Shown here: one piece after another, positions 1 through 7,585 of the stretch
Position numbering within the stretch: position 1 is the stretch's first letter
How the letters are laid out: every line of letters starts with the position of its first letter
IMG/VR virus record: IMGVR_UViG_3300004448_000054
Coordinates: 1 to 21,399 of that record
DNA from: a virus
Length of the DNA: 21,399 nucleotides
Strand: one strand, 5' to 3'
Notes under the pieces: generated by a model
Told to the model about the DNA's origin: nothing
The model's database searches: none
The model's input: only the letters and a program-made list of their open reading frames with translations
Translations under genes and position numbers: made by a program

Positions 1-1
1 T

Positions 2-637
2 GAGCAAGGTCGTGAAGCATTGGCAACCCAATTGGCTAATTCGGGTATACCCGTAGGTTCTGAAGCCTATAAGCGAGCAATGATGACGCAAGGTCAAAAA
101 GAAAATGATTTATTGGCGGCCGCAACTACAGCAGGTTTTGGTGTTGGTCAACAAGCCCGTCAACAAGGATTTAACGAATTGGCTTATCAACGCAATGAAC
201 CTATCAATACGCTTAATGCGGTGCGTTCAGGTGCTCAAGTTCAAAGTCCTACTTTTGTAAATCCTGCTATGCAAGCGAATACTGCTGGTGCTGATTTATT
301 GGGTGCATCACAAATGGGTTATAACGCCCAATTAGGAGCATCAAACGCTCAAAATGCCGCTAATAACTCAATGACAAGTGGTTTATTTAGTCTTGGCGGT
401 GCTGGTCTAATGATGATGTCTGACATTCGCACTAAAGAAAACATTGAGCCAATTGGTATTGCACAAAACGGTTTAACTGTCTACCGCTACGAATACAAAA
501 ATGAATTTAAAGACCATGAATTAGCTGGACATGGAGTTCATTACGGCTACATGGCTCAAGAAATAGAACAAGTCTACCCTTACGCAGTTAGAACCTTAGA
601 TGACGGCTATAAAGTCGTAGATTACGGATTGCTATGA
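2..637 (+). CDS. Virion protein with C-terminal S74 intramolecular chaperone domain (5' end missing)
   Basis: The frame is open back to the first bases of the window, with no start codon, so the gene begins upstream; the TTG at 20 is internal. The visible part opens with a Gln/Asn/Ala-rich, probably helical stretch, then a Gly-rich turn (FSLGGAG), then a C-terminal S74 domain starting SDIRTKEN. S74 domains help phage fibre proteins trimerise and then cut themselves off with a Ser-Lys dyad. The Ser (codon 419-421) and the Lys five residues later both keep the family spacing, and the YRYEYK and GYMAQEIEQVYPYAV blocks typical of the domain follow. Its last bases overlap the next start (ATGA). 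It is probably a tail or ejection-related virion protein. The S74 call is firm; the role of the rest is inference. Confidence 0.85.
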   Translation, partial: EQGREALATQLANSGIPVGSEAYKRAMMTQGQKENDLLAAATTAGFGVGQQARQQGFNELAYQRNEPINTLNAVRSGAQVQSPTFVNPAMQANTAGADLLGASQMGYNAQLGASNAQNAANNSMTSGLFSLGGAGLMMMSDIRTKENIEPIGIAQNGLTVYRYEYKNEFKDHELAGHGVHYGYMAQEIEQVYPYAVRTLDDGYKVVDYGLL

Positions 638-969
638 ACCCATATATCCTACCACCCCAGCAAATGCAGGATGTTAGTGGACTGCAACCTGTATTTCAAA
701 ACTTTGGTCAGCAACAAGCTAATCAACAAGCGGCACTTGCACAACAGGCTCAATTAGCAGGTCAAGCTGGTCAGTCCCAAAGTAGCGGAATGAGCCCGTT
801 AGCTTTAGCCCAAGCATTGCGTAATAAAGATCCTAACGAACAAAGTTTAGGTAGCAAAATTGGTGCTTATGCAAAATCTATTCCTGCAATCATGCAATAC
901 GGTTCTGAAAATGTGTACGGTGGTTTTGGTCAAGGTCAAACGCCTACAGGCTGGAATGGAGAGCCTTAA
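634..969 (+). CDS. Small Gln-rich protein of the virion module
   Basis: This 111-aa protein has about 20 glutamines concentrated between residues 8 and 50 and a Gly-rich tail. No catalytic motif, signal peptide or membrane segment is visible. It starts on an ATG overlapping the S74 gene stop (ATGA) and ends two bases before the next gene, so it is translated with its neighbours. Similar low-complexity proteins sit beside ejection or tail genes in podophages. A minor virion component or assembly factor is the reasonable inference, but the function is not recognised. Confidence 0.7.
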   Translation: MNPYILPPQQMQDVSGLQPVFQNFGQQQANQQAALAQQAQLAGQAGQSQSSGMSPLALAQALRNKDPNEQSLGSKIGAYAKSIPAIMQYGSENVYGGFGQGQTPTGWNGEP

Positions 970-971
970 TT

Positions 972-2048
972 ATGCCAACTGATATTGGAACACTTACTCC
1001 CGAACAGATGTTGCAACAGCAACAGATTTTACGCCAGCAAAAGATGGCTGAAATGCTATTGCAAAAAGGCATGGAACAGCCACAAGGTCAAATGATTAGT
1101 GGTCATTATGTAAGACCTAGCATATTTCAAAATTTAGCTGGATTGGCTAATACTTATGTTGGTCAGCAAGGCATTAAAGAAGGTGAACAAGCCCAAGTAG
1201 AGTTAGCCAAAGCTATACGAGCACAACATACTGACGAACTTAATCAATTCAATCAGTTATTGTCTAAAAATCCTATGGAAGCATATAGTTATGCGGCACA
1301 AGCCTACAATCCTAAATTGCAAGAAGTAGGCATGAAAAAGATGATTCCACAAGAATTTGATTTGCCTGAAGGCGGTAAACGCTTTATGACAATGCCCGAT
1401 GGTACTGTTAAAGAAATTGCCGCAGGTGGTGAAAAAGTACATCCTGTAAAAGGCAATTTAGTCACTTCTAGCGGAAAAGTTCTTTATTCTGCTCCACTTA
1501 CAGGCGAAGAAAAAGTAAACCCTGCTGAAGCTCCATTGCGTACTTCATTTTTGGGTCAAGCAACACCACATATTCAGATTAGCCAAGCATATCGCAAGAT
1601 TGAATCTGCTCCTGATACTGCCGCTGGTGATATGTCTAAGATATTTGGTTTTATGAAGATTCTTGATCCAAGTTCTACAGTTCGTGAAGGCGAATATGCT
1701 TCTGCTGAAAATGCAAGGGGCGTTCCTGATACTGTCAAGGCTCAATACAACAAAGTCATTAGTGGTCAAAGGCTTACCCCAGCACAAAGAACACAATTTA
1801 CACAAGCGGCTGGTGATTTGGTTGGAAGTCAAAAACAACAATTTGAAGGTCAAAAGAAGTTTTTTGAAAATATTGCTATTAAAAATAAAATTGCACCTGA
1901 AAGCGTTATTTATGACCCTTATGAAGGTTTAAATTTACAGACTACACCGCCAAAAGCACCTAAACAACCTGTTAATGTTGGTCAACAATTAGGCGTTCCA
2001 CAAGTCAATAGTGGATGGAACATTATTAGCGTGACACCTACAAAATAA
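972..2048 (+). CDS. Putative internal virion / ejection protein (358 aa)
   Basis: The start ATG is preceded by GGAG about ten bases upstream. The N-terminal 45 residues are a Gln/Met-rich helix, followed by a long Gln/Ala-rich helical stretch to about residue 120. A short mixed region has a FMTMPDGTVKEI hairpin-like motif, and a helical C-terminal half ends in a Pro-rich tail. No enzyme signature or membrane segment is visible. The place between the S74 protein and the larger helical protein 2052-3953, and the composition, resemble the ejected internal proteins of P22- and BcepC6B-like phages. This assignment is by context and composition, not by a recognised domain. The overlapping reverse-strand frames at 1257-1442 and 1545-1853 are shadows. 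Confidence 0.7.
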   Translation: MPTDIGTLTPEQMLQQQQILRQQKMAEMLLQKGMEQPQGQMISGHYVRPSIFQNLAGLANTYVGQQGIKEGEQAQVELAKAIRAQHTDELNQFNQLLSKNPMEAYSYAAQAYNPKLQEVGMKKMIPQEFDLPEGGKRFMTMPDGTVKEIAAGGEKVHPVKGNLVTSSGKVLYSAPLTGEEKVNPAEAPLRTSFLGQATPHIQISQAYRKIESAPDTAAGDMSKIFGFMKILDPSSTVREGEYASAENARGVPDTVKAQYNKVISGQRLTPAQRTQFTQAAGDLVGSQKQQFEGQKKFFENIAIKNKIAPESVIYDPYEGLNLQTTPPKAPKQPVNVGQQLGVPQVNSGWNIISVTPTK

Positions 2049-2051
2049 ACT

Positions 2052-3953
2052 ATGGCTCAATACACCGTACAAGCCCCTGATGGACAAACAATTACGCTAG
2101 AAGGCCCTAATGGTGCTTCTCAAGCAGATGTTATTGCTCAAGCCCAAAAGTTGTATCAACCACAAGGGTCTGTTCAGGTCATGTCACCTGATGGAGCACC
2201 CTTAACTACTGAATTTGGACAAACTGGTGGCGGTGCGGCTGTTGGTAGACCGCAAGGCATCAATCGTACAAATGTATTAGAACAACCACGCCCATTAGAA
2301 TCTGCAATGGCTGGTGCTACTAAATCTGTTATTGACCCTGCTATTGCTGGTGCTCAAGTTCTTACTGGTGGCCGTCTTGGAACTAGCGAACTTGCTAAAA
2401 AACTAGGCGAAGAAGCCCAAGTTTATTCTGATGAAAATCCAGTATGGTACGGAACAGGTCGTGTAGCTGGTGCTGTTGCTCCTGCAATGGGTATGGCTAA
2501 AGGAATTGGTGTAATACCTAGTCTTGCTAAATTAAACCCTTACGCACAAGCGGCTGGAATTGGTGCGGTGCAAGGTATATTAACTCCTGAAGAAACAGGC
2601 AAAAAAGATTTAGCCCTATTTAAACAACAGATGTTTAATGCTGGCACAGGGGCGGCTATTGGTGCTCCTACGCCATTATTAGGAAAAATTGCTAATACTG
2701 CCTACGGTGCTGGTAAAGCCGCTTTAGAGCCGTTTAATGAATCAGGTAGAAACCTTATTATTGGTCGTGCTTTACGCCAGTTTTCAGGCAACGATGCAGA
2801 AAAAGCTATTGCTAATCTTAGAAACCCACAACAATTAGTTGCAGGTGTTCAACCTACAGTTGGTGAAGTTGCTGGTGTTCCTAGTTTAGCGGCAGTACAA
2901 AGGGCTGTAGGTGGAAACCCTATAACCACTAACGCATTTGCCGAAAGAAAAGCACTTAACGATATTGCTAGAACAGAAGCATTGCAAAATATTGCATCAC
3001 CCACAAGACTTGCTAAATACCAAGATTTGCGTGGTCGTGTAGCAGAAGATTTGTATTCTGATGCTTTAAAGCCATTAAATTTAGGCAAACTTACTCCTGA
3101 AATGACTGATGAAATTACTGGTTTGGTTAAAACACCAGCAATTAAAAAAGCAATGGATCAAGCCAAAGAAAATGCGGCTAACAGAGGTATTGAAATAAAC
3201 AATCCCGAAGGATCAATGCGTGGATTGCATGAAACCAAAATGGCTTTAGATGATCAAATTGCTAGAGTTAAAGCATTGGCTGAAAAAAATGGTGGTTCTG
3301 CAAGTGCTGAATTAAACAGCTTGCAAACAGCAAAATCTAGACTTTTAAGTTTTATGGAAGATGTAAGTCCTGAATATAAAACAGCCCGTATTAATTATGC
3401 TCGCTTATCTAAACCAGTAGAACAATTAGAATCTATTGCCAAATTAGCTGAAAAGTCTTTAAGCCCTAAAGATTATTCTGTTTATTTAGGTAACTTTTCT
3501 AGAGAACTAGAAAAAGTTAAAAAAGAAGGTCATCTTTCTGCTCAACAAGTTAAGCGGTTAGAAAATATTAAAGAAGATTTAATGCGTACCGATTTTGCCA
3601 ATAATGCAGGTCGTGGCGTTGGTTCTAATACTATGCAAAACCTTGCCTATAACAATATGTTGCAAGAAGTTAATTTGCCAAACTTGTTAAGAAGAAGGGG
3701 TATGGCTGAAACCGCAGGTAACATTGCGGCAAGAGTTAAAGATGTTGCTTATGGAAGTGCTAATAAACAATTAACAAGTGAAATGGCTGAAGCATTGCTT
3801 GATCCTAGAAAAGCGGCCGCTTTAATGAAATTGGCTGGCAAAAGACCATTAGAAGCACAAGTACCAACCGAACAATCAAACCTAGCTAAATTATTATTTA
3901 CGCAAGGTGGTGTTAATGCAGTAAACGCTATAAGAGGACAATCAAATGAGTAG
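2052..3953 (+). CDS. Large helical internal virion protein (633 aa), putative DNA-ejection protein
   Basis: It begins three bases after the previous stop. The first 37 residues (MAQYTVQAPDGQTITLEGP, then ADVIAQAQKLY) form a small domain found at the N-terminus of several phage virion proteins. Residues about 80-215 are Gly/Ala-rich with possible membrane-active helices (for example VAGAVAPAMGMAKGIG), and residues 220-633 are charged and strongly helical with coiled-coil character. This pattern of a membrane-active segment plus long helices fits a protein ejected with the DNA to help form a conduit across the host envelope. It overlaps the tail fibre gene by eight bases. The virion role is fairly secure; the ejection function is inference. 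Confidence 0.75.
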   Translation: MAQYTVQAPDGQTITLEGPNGASQADVIAQAQKLYQPQGSVQVMSPDGAPLTTEFGQTGGGAAVGRPQGINRTNVLEQPRPLESAMAGATKSVIDPAIAGAQVLTGGRLGTSELAKKLGEEAQVYSDENPVWYGTGRVAGAVAPAMGMAKGIGVIPSLAKLNPYAQAAGIGAVQGILTPEETGKKDLALFKQQMFNAGTGAAIGAPTPLLGKIANTAYGAGKAALEPFNESGRNLIIGRALRQFSGNDAEKAIANLRNPQQLVAGVQPTVGEVAGVPSLAAVQRAVGGNPITTNAFAERKALNDIARTEALQNIASPTRLAKYQDLRGRVAEDLYSDALKPLNLGKLTPEMTDEITGLVKTPAIKKAMDQAKENAANRGIEINNPEGSMRGLHETKMALDDQIARVKALAEKNGGSASAELNSLQTAKSRLLSFMEDVSPEYKTARINYARLSKPVEQLESIAKLAEKSLSPKDYSVYLGNFSRELEKVKKEGHLSAQQVKRLENIKEDLMRTDFANNAGRGVGSNTMQNLAYNNMLQEVNLPNLLRRRGMAETAGNIAARVKDVAYGSANKQLTSEMAEALLDPRKAAALMKLAGKRPLEAQVPTEQSNLAKLLFTQGGVNAVNAIRGQSNE

Positions 3954-4704
3954 AAACGGAACGGGAGTTTATTCACTTCCAGCTGGCAATCCAGTAGTAA
4001 CTGGCACAACTATTAGCACTACATGGGCTAATACAACTCTTACAGATATTGCTACAGCCCTTACAGGCTCATTAGCGGCAGACGGACAAACTACCGCTAC
4101 TGGTAGCCTTAATTTAGGTAGCAACAAGATTATTAATGTTACCGACCCTACTTCTGCACAAGAAGCCGCTACAAAAGCGTATGTAGATGCTTCAAGTTTT
4201 GCTGTAGCACCTAGTACCGCTGGTAATGTTTTAACTTCTAATGGTACTGCTTGGACTTCTGCCGCCCCTTCAATTCCTTCTGGCACGGTAATTTTATTCT
4301 ATCAAGCTACTGCACCTACTGGTTGGACACAAGTAACCACTCAAAATAATAAAGCATTAAGAGTTGTATCAGGTACTGGGGGTGGTACTGGCGGTACAAC
4401 GGCATTTAGTACTGTATTTGCAAATCAAACACCGACTATTACTACAAGTGGTTTAAGTGCTGGTGCTACAACGCTGACTACTGCACAAATGCCAGCCCAT
4501 ACACACTCATATGCTGTGGTAAGTGGTACTGTTGGGGTTCCTACTGGCTTTGATGCGTCTTCTTATTCTAGCACGACTTCAGCCACAACTGGCTCACAAG
4601 GTGGTGGTGGTTCACATACCCATGCTATTTCTGGTTCAGCAACATCATCAGCTATTACATTAGATGTTCAATATATTGATATTATTCTTGCGAGTAAAAA
4701 TTAA
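3946..4704 (+). CDS. Tail fibre / collar-type receptor-binding protein
   Basis: This 252-aa protein starts with a conserved phage fibre head (NGTGVYSLPAGNPVVTGT, residues 4-21) that probably docks on the tail. A repeat-like shaft with DPTSAQEAATKAYVD follows (residues 67-81), as in many fibres. The C-terminal half has the tail-collar signature APTGWTQV (123-130), Gly/Thr-rich loops and two HTH motifs (PAHTHSY, His 185 and 187; GSHTHAI, His 224 and 226). Such HxH motifs coordinate metal in the T4 gp12/gp37 type fibre tip. It is Ser/Thr-rich with almost no charged residues, as expected for a beta-structured trimer. AGAGGA precedes the ATG, which lies inside the previous gene. Host-receptor binding is the likely job. 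Confidence 0.85.
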   Translation: MSRNGTGVYSLPAGNPVVTGTTISTTWANTTLTDIATALTGSLAADGQTTATGSLNLGSNKIINVTDPTSAQEAATKAYVDASSFAVAPSTAGNVLTSNGTAWTSAAPSIPSGTVILFYQATAPTGWTQVTTQNNKALRVVSGTGGGTGGTTAFSTVFANQTPTITTSGLSAGATTLTTAQMPAHTHSYAVVSGTVGVPTGFDASSYSSTTSATTGSQGGGGSHTHAISGSATSSAITLDVQYIDIILASKN

Positions 4705-5012
4705 TGCAAATTGAATCAAAAGCAAATTGCCCTTTAGACGGTTTTAAGCCTTGTAGACAATTAGAATGTGCTTGGTTTATGAAAGTTGTTGGTACTAACC
4801 CTAATACTGGAAAAGAAGTTGATGAATGGGGTTGTTCAATGGCTTGGCTACCTATATTAACTATTGAAAATAGTCAGCAACAGCGTCAAACAAATGCGGC
4901 AGTTGAATCATTTAGAAATGAAATGGTTAAAAATAATGAAGTTGGTCAAAGAGTGTTATTAGCGGCTGTTGGAGTTTCTCCGCAAGCACAAACAATGATT
5001 TTGGAGAATTAA
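4704..5012 (+). CDS. Conserved small phage protein with four-cysteine motif
   Basis: This 102-aa protein begins one base inside the fibre stop (TAATG). The N-terminal half has four cysteines, Cys9, Cys17, Cys22 and Cys44, in the pattern CPLDGFKPC, ECAWF and GCSMAW. This suggests a zinc or iron-sulfur site. The C-terminal half is a charged helix with ENSQQQRQTNAAVESFRNEM. From memory, this pattern recurs in aquatic podophages immediately after the fibre gene, with no assigned function. By analogy with the iron-sulfur protein at the lambda tail tip it could be a tail-tip component, but that is speculation. Confidence 0.8.
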   Translation: MQIESKANCPLDGFKPCRQLECAWFMKVVGTNPNTGKEVDEWGCSMAWLPILTIENSQQQRQTNAAVESFRNEMVKNNEVGQRVLLAAVGVSPQAQTMILEN

Positions 5013-5013
5013 T

Positions 5014-5295
5014 ATGAAATTAACAATTATTCCTAATGATGGAGCTGTTTACAAAGATGGCGTAGCTTATTCTGGTTTAGATTTATCTGTAGTTCCAACC
5101 AACATTCATGCGTTGCAATGGTATGACTATGAAGGAGAAGTTGAATTTAATGGTAAACCAAAGCCCCAAAACGAATTAATTACTGTTTTACCAGATTGGG
5201 TAAATGTTTGTTTAACTAAATGGGATGAAGCTAAAGCCGCTGAAGAAGAACAAATTGCTAAATTACAAGAACAAATAAACTCATTAAACAACTAA
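5014..5295 (+). CDS. Small conserved phage protein, possible fibre assembly factor
   Basis: This 93-aa protein has a good GGAG ribosome site eight bases before the ATG. The first 65 residues look beta-rich, with KLTIIPNDGAVYKDG, a LHALQWYDYEGEVEF-like core (IHALQWYDYEGEVEF) and a Trp-containing LPDWVNVC segment. The last 25 residues form a Glu/Gln-rich coiled coil ending in asparagines. The layout resembles small proteins downstream of tail fibre genes that act as fibre chaperones, but no family signature settles it. It is the last gene of the virion module before the membrane and lysis genes. Confidence 0.7.
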   Translation: MKLTIIPNDGAVYKDGVAYSGLDLSVVPTNIHALQWYDYEGEVEFNGKPKPQNELITVLPDWVNVCLTKWDEAKAAEEEQIAKLQEQINSLNN

Positions 5296-5296
5296 T

Positions 5297-5464
5297 ATGT
5301 CTACCATTGATAAAAATGAAGCGGCATTATCCGCACACGAACAAGTCTGTGCTTTTCGTTATGAAACAATTAATGCTCGCTTAAAAAGACTTGAGCAAAT
5401 ATTAATTGGTTCTGCTGGCTTTATTATTGCCGCACTTTTGTCTATAGCCTTTAAATTAAATTAA
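5297..5464 (+). CDS. Small single-membrane-span protein (55 aa), possible lysis accessory
   Basis: The reading frame starts at the ATG one base after the previous stop and ends in TAA. Residues 1-34 are charged and helical (HEQVCAFRYETINARLKRLEQ), and residues 35-52 are one hydrophobic span (ILIGSAGFIIAALLSIAF). A charged coiled coil followed by a C-terminal span resembles the XhlA type of phage membrane proteins that help holin and endolysin act. No Shine-Dalgarno is obvious, so translation is probably coupled to 5014-5295. The gene is real by spacing, composition and location; the lysis role is inferred from position next to holin and endolysin. Confidence 0.65.
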   Translation: MSTIDKNEAALSAHEQVCAFRYETINARLKRLEQILIGSAGFIIAALLSIAFKLN

Positions 5465-5470
5465 TGAGTA

Positions 5471-5917
5471 ATGTCCGATCCTTTTGGAATTACAAATGGT
5501 GTCAAACAAGTCACCAGTTCAATTAATGAATCGGTAAAGGCTAGTCAAGAACTTAGCAAGGCAATAGAAGGCGTATTAGAAGTAGCGGATAAAGCGGCAA
5601 AAGATAGAGCAATTTCAAGAAAAAAAGCAAGACAGGTTAATCCTGATACCACTACGATTATTGAAGCGGTAGACGAATGGCAAAGGCTTTTAATAGCTAG
5701 GCAGTCAGAAACAAAGATACAAGAGCAAATAACCAAGAAATATGGCAGTCATGCTTGGGATGAAATACAAGGTATTAAAGCAAGAAAACAATGGGAAGAA
5801 CGGCAAGATAAATATTTAGAACAGCATGACCGTAGGGTAATGAAAAGCGTTATGTTGCTATGTTATATATTTTCCGCTTGGATTGCTTACGAATTGACTT
5901 GGGGTATGTGGAAATGA
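5471..5917 (+). CDS. C-terminally anchored membrane protein with long helical domain (148 aa)
   Basis: Residues 1-120 are soluble and strongly helical, with a Lys/Arg-rich middle (AKDRAISRKKARQVNPD) and a Trp/Gln-rich charged stretch (QWEERQDKYLEQHDRR). Residues 123-143 form a single hydrophobic span (VMKSVMLLCYIFSAWIAYEL), with only five residues after it. Topology is therefore likely cytoplasmic N-terminus and tail anchor. It lies between the 55-aa membrane protein and the holin, so it belongs to the lysis block by position. No spanin features (lipobox, Rz pairing) are seen. The function is unknown. Confidence 0.7.
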   Translation: MSDPFGITNGVKQVTSSINESVKASQELSKAIEGVLEVADKAAKDRAISRKKARQVNPDTTTIIEAVDEWQRLLIARQSETKIQEQITKKYGSHAWDEIQGIKARKQWEERQDKYLEQHDRRVMKSVMLLCYIFSAWIAYELTWGMWK

Positions 5918-5960
5918 TTGCTTATTTAGGGTTTTGTTATATTTATTTTGGGAGCGTAAT

Positions 5961-6374
5961 GTGTTTGGCGTAGACAATATTATTAGCGTAGGAATGAAGA
6001 TTCTTGATAAAGTTATTCCTGATCCTGTTGCCAAAGCAGAAGCACAAGCGAAACTGCTAGAACTCCAACAGCAAGGACAGATAGCACAGCTACAAGCAGA
6101 TACGGCTGAAGCACAAGAATTGACCAAGCGTCAACAAGCGGATATGGCATCGGATTCTAGTTTATCTAAAAACATTAGACCTTTGACCCTTGTTTTTATC
6201 CTTATTGTCTATTCCACTTTTGCTATGATGTCTGCGTGGGATATTGAGGTAAACAACAATTATGTAGAGTTGTTAGGCCAATGGGGTATGCTCATAATGT
6301 CGTTTTACTTTGGCGGCAGAACCCTAGAAAAAATCATGGAAATGAAAAAGAATGATAAACAGCCGATCTCTTGA
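5961..6374 (+). CDS. Holin, 3TM type (GTG start)
   Basis: A GTG at 5961 with GGGAG six bases upstream is the best start, giving 137 aa (FGVDNIISVGMKILDKVIPDP). The TTG at 5934 would add nine residues but has no ribosome site. After an amphipathic N-terminus and an Ala/Gln-rich coiled coil (residues about 25-65), two clear hydrophobic spans follow: IRPLTLVFILIVYSTFAMM and LLGQWGMLIMSFYFGGR. The ending FGGRTLEKIMEMKK is typical of the 3TM holin family also known from gene-transfer-agent release. Holins open the inner membrane to let endolysin out. The endolysin gene starts inside its last 23 bases, supporting a paired lysis cassette. Confidence 0.8.
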   Translation: MFGVDNIISVGMKILDKVIPDPVAKAEAQAKLLELQQQGQIAQLQADTAEAQELTKRQQADMASDSSLSKNIRPLTLVFILIVYSTFAMMSAWDIEVNNNYVELLGQWGMLIMSFYFGGRTLEKIMEMKKNDKQPIS

Positions 6375-6771
6375 TGACCTGATAGCCCCTGCAAAAGAGC
6401 GTGTAGAGCATTTTATAGAGTTATGCAAGGCTGAGGGTATAGATTTGCTTATAACGTCTACATACCGTGATAATGAATCACAACAGGCTTTATACGAACA
6501 AGGTAGGACTACAGCAGGAAAGGTGGTAACTAATGCTAAAGCAGGTGATTCTTGGCATAACTGGCGTTGTGCTGTTGATGTCGTACCTATGGTCAATGGC
6601 AAGCCTGACTGGGATGGTTCTCACCCTGTATGGGCTAAAGTAGGGGAACTAGGAAAACAAGCTAATTTGGAATGGGCTGGAGAATGGCGTACATTCAAAG
6701 AATTAGCCCATTTTCAATACACGGGGGGTCTTACCCTTACCGACCTTAAAAACGGGCGTCAAATTGCTTAA
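6352..6771 (+). CDS. Endolysin, L-alanyl-D-glutamate (M15/VanY-like) peptidase
   Basis: This 139-aa protein has the zinc peptidase core: STYRDNESQQALYEQG (residues 36-51), SWHNWRCAVDVVP with His69 and Asp76, and ELAHFQY with Glu117 and His120. The His-to-Asp spacing of seven and the Glu-to-His spacing of three match the phage T5 endolysin (H66, D73, E130, H133), so metal ligands and catalytic base all appear intact. It should cut the L-Ala-D-Glu peptide bond of Gram-negative peptidoglycan. There is no signal peptide, so it depends on the holin, whose gene it overlaps by 23 bases in another frame. Its stop overlaps the convergent gene 6768-7235 by four bases, leaving no room for a terminator. 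Confidence 0.92.
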   Translation: MINSRSLDDLIAPAKERVEHFIELCKAEGIDLLITSTYRDNESQQALYEQGRTTAGKVVTNAKAGDSWHNWRCAVDVVPMVNGKPDWDGSHPVWAKVGELGKQANLEWAGEWRTFKELAHFQYTGGLTLTDLKNGRQIA

Positions 6772-7235
6772 AACTGGCTTATGGGGTTAAGTCGTTTGCG
6801 GTCATACCTATAGGATGGATGATTGCCGCCCTGTAGGGTTGCAAACTGAAATAACTCATCTTTATCCACCCAGCCAATAATATCGCCACCAGCATCGTCT
6901 AAAACGGTCAGGATGTAGAAATCACAAGGACTTTTGCGGTGGTATTCGGTTACAAAAACATCACCTTGTTTATTACGGGTAGATTTGACATCAATAGTCT
7001 TGCCACCAGCTGTCTTTAAATCGGCAGGGTTTTTCTTTTTATTAATAGAAAAGTCGGGCATTAAGTTTAAATATTTGGCTACGATGTATTCACCCTTAAA
7101 CCCGTCTATATCCATTTCGTAGGGGTCTTGCTGGCTAACCTGACGGTCAAAGTTAAACTGCATAGCGTTTTTCCTACGCATAGTACCGAAATACTCGCAT
7201 AGGAAAAGTTCGTGTTTGCTTAAATCAACTCTCAA
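6768..7235 (-). CDS. PD-(D/E)XK nuclease-like phage protein (155 aa, TTG start)
   Basis: The motif pattern is Glu49 in GFKGEYIVAKYL, Asp72 in NPADLKTAGG and Asp82-Val-Lys84 in TIDVKST, followed by a strand FYILTVLDD. This is the arrangement of the restriction-endonuclease-like PD-(D/E)XK fold, which cuts or processes DNA with metal ions. The start is most likely the TTG at 7235, overlapping the stop of the 30-aa gene upstream (TTGA) and so translationally coupled. The next in-frame ATG at 7181 has no ribosome site and would remove the N-terminal helix. It is last in an early minus-strand operon, so a role in host DNA attack or phage DNA processing is plausible. The fold is inferred; the substrate is unknown. 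Confidence 0.75.
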   Translation of the reverse strand: MRVDLSKHELFLCEYFGTMRRKNAMQFNFDRQVSQQDPYEMDIDGFKGEYIVAKYLNLMPDFSINKKKNPADLKTAGGKTIDVKSTRNKQGDVFVTEYHRKSPCDFYILTVLDDAGGDIIGWVDKDELFQFATLQGGNHPSYRYDRKRLNPISQF

Positions 7236-7324
7236 ATTGCATTACCGTGCATTAAATAATTAGTGCCAAAAATAATGACGCAAATAAAGATGGCCATTAA
7301 ACCGCCTAAAATAAAATCTCTCAT
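7232..7324 (-). CDS. 30-aa single-span membrane peptide
   Basis: A frame of 30 codons starts at ATG 7324, just downstream of a strong AGGAG (seven bases spacing). It encodes a short Met-Arg-Asp start, one hydrophobic span of about 20 residues (FILGGLMAIFICVIIFGT) and a short polar tail. Its stop overlaps the TTG start of the nuclease-like gene. The strong ribosome site, the clean span and the operon overlap argue that it is translated. Its function is unknown; very small phage membrane peptides often inhibit host proteins or support lysis. Confidence 0.6.
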   Translation of the reverse strand: MRDFILGGLMAIFICVIIFGTNYLMHGNAI

Positions 7325-7333
7325 ATCAATCTC

Positions 7334-7585
7334 CTAGTGAAATATTTTGTAGCGTGGGTTGCAAGTAACTTCTACTGGAACATCTGTGGTAACACCGTTA
7401 ATCTTACGCTTTGCCGTAATAACGATAGGGCGTGTACCAGCATCTTCACACTCATTGATGCCTAATATGACTTGGGCACGGGTCATGTGAAACGCTTGTT
7501 TATCTGTTTCTAGCGTTACATTTGGTGGTTCAAAAGAACTGCAACCAACTAGGGCTAATGGTGCTAATAGGTATAAATATTTCAT
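7334..7585 (-). CDS. Small lipoprotein (83 aa) in early operon
   Basis: The N-terminus is a classic lipoprotein signal: Met-Lys, hydrophobic core YLYLLAPLALVG and lipobox LVGC with Cys15 as the lipidated residue. Ser follows the Cys and there is no Asp at +2, which predicts transport to the outer membrane. The mature part is about 69 residues and looks beta-rich, with two further cysteines (46 and 75) that could form a disulfide. ATG overlaps the upstream stop (ATGA), and TAG lies nine bases before the next gene. It is not Pro-rich like Rz1-type spanins. Because it is expressed with early genes rather than lysis genes, an early surface role such as receptor blocking is a reasonable guess; a spanin is the alternative. 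Confidence 0.8.
   Translation of the reverse strand: MKYLYLLAPLALVGCSSFEPPNVTLETDKQAFHMTRAQVILGINECEDAGTRPIVITAKRKINGVTTDVPVEVTCNPRYKIFH

Noticed and set aside
1545-1853. Minus-strand frame of 102 codons
   Set aside because: Shadow of the internal virion protein gene, cysteine-rich and without motifs.
3969-4286. Minus-strand frame of 105 codons within the tail fibre
   Set aside because: Antiparallel shadow of a low-complexity fibre gene; no ribosome site and no family pattern.
6750-6790. Bidirectional terminator between the convergent endolysin and nuclease-like genes
   Set aside because: The genes overlap by four bases and no GC-rich hairpin with T-runs is present.
7334-7585. Rz1-type outer-membrane spanin
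   Set aside because: A lipobox is present, but the protein is not proline-rich, has no overlapping Rz partner and lies in an early minus-strand operon rather than with holin and endolysin. Not excluded, but not the preferred call.
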